Source: Planctomycetota bacterium
GTDB taxonomy: Bacteria > Planctomycetota > UBA1135 > UBA2386
Length of the DNA: 9,936 nucleotides
Direction of reading: 5' to 3'
Assembly: GCA_023433825.1 (NCBI GenBank)
Contig: JAEYTU010000171.1
Location: 1-9,936, forward strand
The position numbers and the translations under genes are program-made. Below are positions 5,616-9,936 of the stretch, in pieces; the first letter of the stretch is position 1, and every line of letters begins with the position of its first letter. Under the pieces are notes generated by a model. That model was not told the origin of the DNA. It did not search any database and was given only the letters and a program-made list of their open reading frames with translations.

Positions 5616-7802
5616 TCAGGCGATGCGCGAGTCGCCGACGTCGATCGCGAGTTCCTGCGTGACGGTGAGTGTCGGCGTCGCGTCGGAGACCTTCCGCAGC
5701 GTCGAGTGTTCGCGCCACCATCGCGTCGCGTCGCCCTCGCTCCACCGATTCGCGTCGGCGCACGCGTCGATCGCGTCGAGCAACGCGCGCGCGCTCTGCG
5801 GACGCTGGCTCGGCTCCTTCGCGAGGCAGCGCAGGATCAGCGACTCGACGTCGGGGGCGACACGGCGTCCGAGACGCTGCGACGGCGATGGCGGCGCTTC
5901 GTGCAGCAGGACGTCGAGCCAGTCGCTCTCGGCGCCGTCGTGCGGCGCGACGCCGGTCAGCAGGAAGTAGCCGACGGCGCCGACCGCGTAGAGGTCGGTC
6001 CGCGCGTCGACCTTGTCCGGGTTGCGCACGGTCTCCGGCGCCATGTACTGCGGCGTTCCGGCCACCATGTCGGCCTGCGTCAACGTCATCCCGGCGCGCC
6101 CGCGAACGTCACGGACGAGGCCGAAGTCCACGACCTTGACGAAGTCGTCGATGCCGCCGCGCCGGCACAGGAACAAGTTCGCCGGCTTGATGTCGCGATG
6201 GATCAGTCCGTGCGCATGCGCTTCGTCGAGCGAGCGGCAGATCTGCCGCAGAACGTGCAGCACGCGCGCCTCCGGCAGCGGCCCGGACGTGCGAACGACC
6301 TGATTCAGGTCGAGCCCGTCGAGGTACTCCATCGCGTAGTAGAAGACGCCGTCGACCGTTCGCCCGTAGTCGTAGACGGCGATCGTGTTCGGGTGCGTCA
6401 GCATGCTCGTCAGCTGCACTTCGCGTTCGAACCGCTTGATGTCGGTCTCCGACGTGCGCGACGGACGCAGCAGTTTGACGGCGGTCGGCCGCCGCAGCAG
6501 TGCGTGCTGCGCGCGGTAGACCTCGCCCATGCCGCCTTCGCCGATCTTCTCCTCGAGTTGGTACTGACCGAGGCGGCGCATCTGGCGCATCGTCCGATCG
6601 AGCCGGTGCTGCAGCTTCGCGCGGAAGTGCATCGCGAGCGCAGTCCCGAGCGCCGCGATCGCGAACAGTCCGAACAGGCCACCGAACGCGACGCGCAACG
6701 TCGAGAGCGCTTCGAACGCCTCACGCGTGTCCCATTCGATCGCGATTCCGAACCCGGCGTGCGGGAGCCAGTTCCAGGCACCAGCGACGGTCACGCCGCG
6801 ATGGTCGCGGTAACCGTCGACGTCGATCCCGCGAAGTGGCGCCTCGCCGCGCGCGGCGGCCGTTGCCGCGGCACCGGCGCGCGTCAGCGGTTGTTGCGAA
6901 CGCGGTGTCGTGTTCCGGCGGCCCTGCGTCAGGTCGATGCCGGGATCGCGCATCTGGATGTTCAGTGCCGACAGCGCCTCGGGCCGATCCGGCAGCAGCC
7001 CGATCGCCTTCAGCTCTTCGTCGTTTCGCAGTCGCGACAGGATCGTGCCGCTCGCGTCGAACGCGTAGCTCTCGCCCATCTCGCCGAAACGTCCGGTCGT
7101 CAGCGTGCGCGTGAAGTCGGCCATCGCGCAGACGCCCATGCCGAGGCACGCGACGACGTTGCCGTCGCGACCGCGCACCGGCGCGCCGAAGAACATCAGC
7201 GGCGTCGGTGGGTGCGGCTGACCGCTGGCGTCGAACAACGGCAGCGTCGACTCGAACGGTGTCGCGACGACCGGGTTGCCGGCGAAGACCTTCTGCAGCA
7301 AGGCGACCTGCGCGGCTGGGAGCCGCTGACCGATCCACTGCGGCGTGTCCGATCCGAGCAGCCGCCCGTCGCGGTCGGAGAGGGCGAAGCCGTGGTAGCC
7401 CATCTCGCGCAACCACGGCTGCATCCGCTGCTGGAGCGTCTGCTGATCGGCGAGTTGCGTCAGCGCGATCGGCGTCTGGTCGGTGCCCTTCGCCGCTTCG
7501 GTCAGTGCGATGATCGCCGCGCGCGTCTCCGGGTCGGCGACGATGCCGTTGACGGCGCGTTGATGGACGTCGATCCAGTTCTCCAGCGCCGCCACATCGG
7601 CTTCGAGCAGCGTCTCCATGCTCTTGCGAAGCGTGGTCTTCGACGCCGACTCGACGAGTCCGAGGATCGTGCAGCCGATCAGGACCAGGGCTGCCGCGAC
7701 GGCGGCGAAGATCGCGATCCACCGCCGCTGGAACCCGAGCCGAGTCGTCGTCCCGGTCGCCGAACTGGACGAGGATGGCGCGGGGGCAACGGCGTCGGGC
7801 AT
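5616..7802 (-). CDS. Receptor-like transmembrane Ser/Thr protein kinase with extracytoplasmic Cache-type sensor
   Basis: The 728-residue product starts with a Ser/Thr-rich cytoplasmic tail (1-25). A membrane helix at about 28-50 (RWIAIFAAVAAALVLIGCTI) follows, then an outer domain at about 51-367, a second helix at about 369-392 and a C-terminal kinase at about 414-680. The outer domain has double-Cache features: a long first helix, 'GFALSDRDGRLLGSD', 'FFGAPVRGRDGNVVACLGMG' and 'FGEMGESYAFDASGTIL'. The kinase has the Gly loop GEGGMGEVY (421-429), Lys443, Glu461, HRDIKPAN (535-542), DFG (559-561) and 'GTPQYMAPE' ending at 590, so it should be active; Thr573 and Thr575 in the activation loop are likely phosphosites. 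The usual bacterial PASTA-type plan is reversed: here the sensor is N-terminal and the kinase C-terminal, as in eukaryotic receptor kinases. The likely ligand is a small molecule, as in other Cache proteins. I chose ATG 7802 because longer versions run back into the upstream gene. No Shine-Dalgarno is seen. Confidence 0.9.
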   Translation of the reverse strand: MPDAVAPAPSSSSSATGTTTRLGFQRRWIAIFAAVAAALVLIGCTILGLVESASKTTLRKSMETLLEADVAALENWIDVHQRAVNGIVADPETRAAIIALTEAAKGTDQTPIALTQLADQQTLQQRMQPWLREMGYHGFALSDRDGRLLGSDTPQWIGQRLPAAQVALLQKVFAGNPVVATPFESTLPLFDASGQPHPPTPLMFFGAPVRGRDGNVVACLGMGVCAMADFTRTLTTGRFGEMGESYAFDASGTILSRLRNDEELKAIGLLPDRPEALSALNIQMRDPGIDLTQGRRNTTPRSQQPLTRAGAAATAAARGEAPLRGIDVDGYRDHRGVTVAGAWNWLPHAGFGIAIEWDTREAFEALSTLRVAFGGLFGLFAIAALGTALAMHFRAKLQHRLDRTMRQMRRLGQYQLEEKIGEGGMGEVYRAQHALLRRPTAVKLLRPSRTSETDIKRFEREVQLTSMLTHPNTIAVYDYGRTVDGVFYYAMEYLDGLDLNQVVRTSGPLPEARVLHVLRQICRSLDEAHAHGLIHRDIKPANLFLCRRGGIDDFVKVVDFGLVRDVRGRAGMTLTQADMVAGTPQYMAPETVRNPDKVDARTDLYAVGAVGYFLLTGVAPHDGAESDWLDVLLHEAPPSPSQRLGRRVAPDVESLILRCLAKEPSQRPQSARALLDAIDACADANRWSEGDATRWWREHSTLRKVSDATPTLTVTQELAIDVGDSRIA

Positions 7803-7920
7803 GGCAGATCGCGGCAGGCGGGCGGGGCGGAGAAGGGGTGGGAACGTTCGCCGTCGTCGCCGACCGGCGCAAGGCCGCCGGGATACGACGCGGTGTCCGA
7901 ATCGTTGCGGTTCGGTCGGA
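7803..7920 (-). other. 118-bp spacer between A2M-like and kinase genes
   Basis: This non-coding gap separates two minus-strand genes. It is GC-rich, has no Shine-Dalgarno before the kinase ATG and no promoter I can defend. A weak 5-bp inverted repeat (CCGAA 7897-7901 / TTCGG 7911-7915) follows the A2M stop codon. The gap is long enough to hold a separate kinase promoter, so co-transcription is possible but not certain. Confidence 0.5.
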
Positions 7921-9936
7921 TCAGCGTCCGACGTCCCAGCCGTGGACGCGGGCGGCGCGGGCCAGCGTGGCGCGGTCGGATGCCGAAAGGATCTTGATGC
8001 CATCGACCTTGACGCGGTCGAGGAGCGTCGCGAACCGGTCGTCGCCGCGCGCCGGTTGGACCGCGTCGAGTTCGGTCGGTCCGGAGACGACGCGCCACGC
8101 GTCCTCGATCGCGGCCGACAGTGAGACCCGGGCGAATGCGTCGAAGGCTGCGCGCCGGGCCGATGGCGATGCCTGCGTCGCAGCCTCCGCGGCGGCGTCC
8201 GCGACTTCGCGCAGCGTCGACGCGTCGACGGACCACAGCGCCGCGATGGCGTCGTCGCGTGTCCCGAGTTCGCGCAACGCGTGTCGAAGTCGTGCCACGC
8301 GTTCCGCCGGGGGGCGCCGGGCGTACTCCGCTGCGAGCCAGTCCTCGTCGAGGAACGTCGCGCCGAAGCGGATCAACTCGTCGACGTTCATGGCCGATGC
8401 GGCCGCGCGGACGACCCTGCGGAAGTCGTCGGTCGACAGATCGCCGCGGTGGCCGTCGGCGTGGTCGGCCAGAAGCTGCTCGCGAAACTGCTGTGACGCC
8501 TCGCGATCCCCACTGCGGGCGGCGAGCAGCGCGTCGACTCGGTCTCCCAGCGGATCGCCCGGGGCCGGTGCGAGTCGCTGCAGTCGGCGCGCGACCGCGG
8601 CGTCGAAGACCAGCTCGCGCAGGTCGGGATGCTGTGTCGACCCGTGCATCGACGCCAACTGAGCGTCGGTCGCTCGCATCAGGATCGTGTCGAACGTCGC
8701 ATCGTCGACGAAGTCGTCGAGCGCCGTGACGTCACCGCCGAACCGCTCGCCGACCTCGCGCCATGCCTGCTCGATGCCGGTCCCGCCGCCGGCTGTCGCC
8801 TCCGCGACGACGGCGGCGAACGGCTGCCCGTCTGCCGCGAGAGCGAGACGTCGTTCCAGCGGGAGCAGTCTGCGCAGCGTGTCGGGCAGCAACTCGTAGG
8901 CGATCGACCCGTTCCGAGCGTCGACGTCGAGCGCGATCTCGAGCAACAGATCCGACGCGACCGACAAGCGCGCAGCGCCGAGCGCGCCGAGTCTTGCGAA
9001 GCTGGCGTGTGCGGCGCGCGCCCGATACGCGACGACGAGTGCCCGGACGAATTCGGCGGTCGTGCCGTCACCATTCGCTTCGATCTCGTCGAGCCACGGC
9101 TTGATCCGCTCGAGGTCGATCCACTCCCAGTCGTCCGCAGTCGCCGACGGCGCGATCCGTGCGAGCGCGTCGATCGCGTCCCTTGCGTCCAAATGCCTCG
9201 CATACGAGAGCACGCATTCGGTCCGCTGCGCATCGGTCGTCCGGCGGCCCGCCGGGGCCATCCGCGCGACGACGGCGGACGCAATCGACGCGTGCCAATC
9301 GGTGGACGGTCCGCCGTCGTGCGTGACGGTGAGCCACTCTGCGAGCACGGGAAGGATCTCGGTCTCGAACCGCTCGCCGATCCCGGGCGGATCGCGTGCG
9401 AGCAGCTGCTCGATCCGCCACCGGTCGACGAGATTCGTCACCGTGGCGTCCCGAAGGAACGTCTGCCACGTTTGGACCCGCCGCGCTTCGCGTCGCCGTT
9501 GCAGTTCGGATTCGTCGTGTTCCGGCTGACTCGGCAGCCTCGGCGGCTCCGACTGGGAGGGCGGCTCCACGATCGCCACCGGCTCTGGCGCCGTCGCAGG
9601 CACGCGCACCTTCGTCCCCTCGGTCGACCCACGGCGCGACTCGTCGTACATCGCGAACGCCGTCGTCGGCGGCCAGACGAACTCCCCTTCGAAGCCCGCG
9701 ACGACCGGCACGTGCAGCAGGGCGGGTCGGCCGGCGGCGAGACGGTCGATCGCGTAGACGATTCCATCGTCGAAGCGATCCACTCCGACGAACGGGTGCG
9801 CCAACTCAAATCCAACCGGCAGCGGGCAGTGCACGACGACGTAGCGCAGATCGCTCCGTGCCTCGACCTCGACGACGAGTGTCCCGGTTCGACCGAGGGG
9901 CGGCGCGTCGCCGGCGACGACGCGGTCGACGACGCC
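7921..9936 (-). CDS. Alpha-2-macroglobulin-family protein, C-terminal part, fused to a long helical tail (5' end outside window)
   Basis: The frame is open from the right edge to the TGA at 7921-7923, giving 671 visible codons; an internal GTG at 9834 is probably not the start. Visible residues 1-110 match the end of bacterial alpha-2-macroglobulins: 'GTLVVEVEARSDLRYVVVHC', 'PLPVGFELAHP', then 'FEGEFVWPPTTAFAMYDESRRGS', the closing domain in which 'P...AMYDPE..GRS' is typical. Such proteins are envelope protease traps; the bait and thioester regions would lie upstream, outside the window. Family members normally end shortly after this point. Here a Pro/Glu/Ser-rich linker (about 110-145) leads into about 520 more residues rich in Ala, Arg, Leu and Asp that read as mostly helical, with no family I recognise. 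The kinase gene lies 118 bp downstream on the same strand, so the two may share a transcript. Family assignment of the first part is fairly sure; the tail is unknown. Confidence 0.75.
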   Translation of the reverse strand, partial: GVVDRVVAGDAPPLGRTGTLVVEVEARSDLRYVVVHCPLPVGFELAHPFVGVDRFDDGIVYAIDRLAAGRPALLHVPVVAGFEGEFVWPPTTAFAMYDESRRGSTEGTKVRVPATAPEPVAIVEPPSQSEPPRLPSQPEHDESELQRRREARRVQTWQTFLRDATVTNLVDRWRIEQLLARDPPGIGERFETEILPVLAEWLTVTHDGGPSTDWHASIASAVVARMAPAGRRTTDAQRTECVLSYARHLDARDAIDALARIAPSATADDWEWIDLERIKPWLDEIEANGDGTTAEFVRALVVAYRARAAHASFARLGALGAARLSVASDLLLEIALDVDARNGSIAYELLPDTLRRLLPLERRLALAADGQPFAAVVAEATAGGGTGIEQAWREVGERFGGDVTALDDFVDDATFDTILMRATDAQLASMHGSTQHPDLRELVFDAAVARRLQRLAPAPGDPLGDRVDALLAARSGDREASQQFREQLLADHADGHRGDLSTDDFRRVVRAAASAMNVDELIRFGATFLDEDWLAAEYARRPPAERVARLRHALRELGTRDDAIAALWSVDASTLREVADAAAEAATQASPSARRAAFDAFARVSLSAAIEDAWRVVSGPTELDAVQPARGDDRFATLLDRVKVDGIKILSASDRATLARAARVHGWDVGR

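Noticed and set aside
7897..7915. Hairpin CCGAA/TTCGG after the A2M-like stop as terminator
   Set aside because: Only 5 bp with a 9-nt loop and no T-run on the minus strand; too weak to call.
5706..7997. Plus-strand open frame of over 760 codons opposite the kinase gene
   Set aside because: The minus strand carries a complete kinase with all catalytic motifs; the plus-strand translation is a shadow.

Overview
The window is about 10 kb of very GC-rich bacterial chromosome, with codons strongly biased to G or C in third position and long open antisense shadow frames. The gene content suggests a member of the Planctomycetota: secreted Kelch-propeller proteins with a Cys-rich C-terminal beta domain, a transmembrane Ser/Thr kinase with a Cache sensor, an alpha-2-macroglobulin-family protein, short or absent Shine-Dalgarno sequences, and many exported proteins of no recognised family. 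This placement rests on gene style and is not proven. No rRNA, tRNA, CRISPR array, insertion sequence or phage gene was seen.

Layout. (1) 1-309, minus strand: the N-terminal part of a KDPG/KHG aldolase (eda) that runs off the left edge. (2) 333-1616, plus strand: an RsmB/NOP-family rRNA cytosine-C5 methyltransferase. Its last codon and stop lie inside the first of two 37-bp palindromic repeats (1611-1647 and 1657-1693). (3) About 1694-1830: non-coding, with one small hairpin. (4) 1831-5594, plus strand: three consecutive genes for exported proteins, separated by 70 and 40 bp. They are a peptidase-MA-like protein whose HExxH motif appears destroyed, a Pro/Thr/Gly-rich protein with a thioredoxin-like CxxCK centre and a C-terminal coiled coil, and a six-repeat Kelch propeller with a Cys-rich C-terminal domain. 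A 25-codon ORF bridges the first two with ATGA overlaps at both ends. (5) 5616-7802, minus strand, convergent with the Kelch gene: a receptor-like Ser/Thr kinase (TM, periplasmic Cache-like sensor, TM, cytoplasmic kinase). (6) 7921 to beyond 9936, minus strand: the C-terminal end of an alpha-2-macroglobulin-family protein fused to a long, apparently helical tail. It lies 118 bp upstream of the kinase gene on the same strand, so the two may be co-transcribed.

How the genes may work together. Apart from the two housekeeping enzymes at the left, everything is exported or membrane-spanning. The plus-strand trio looks like an envelope or extracellular protein set of unknown function. The minus-strand pair joins a protease-trap type protein to a receptor kinase with an extracytoplasmic sensor, which would fit envelope surveillance, but that link is inference from adjacency only. 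The points most worth a second look are the degenerate metalloprotease, the A2M-helical fusion beside the receptor kinase, the palindromic repeat that forms the end of a conserved gene, and the doubly ATGA-coupled mini-ORF.
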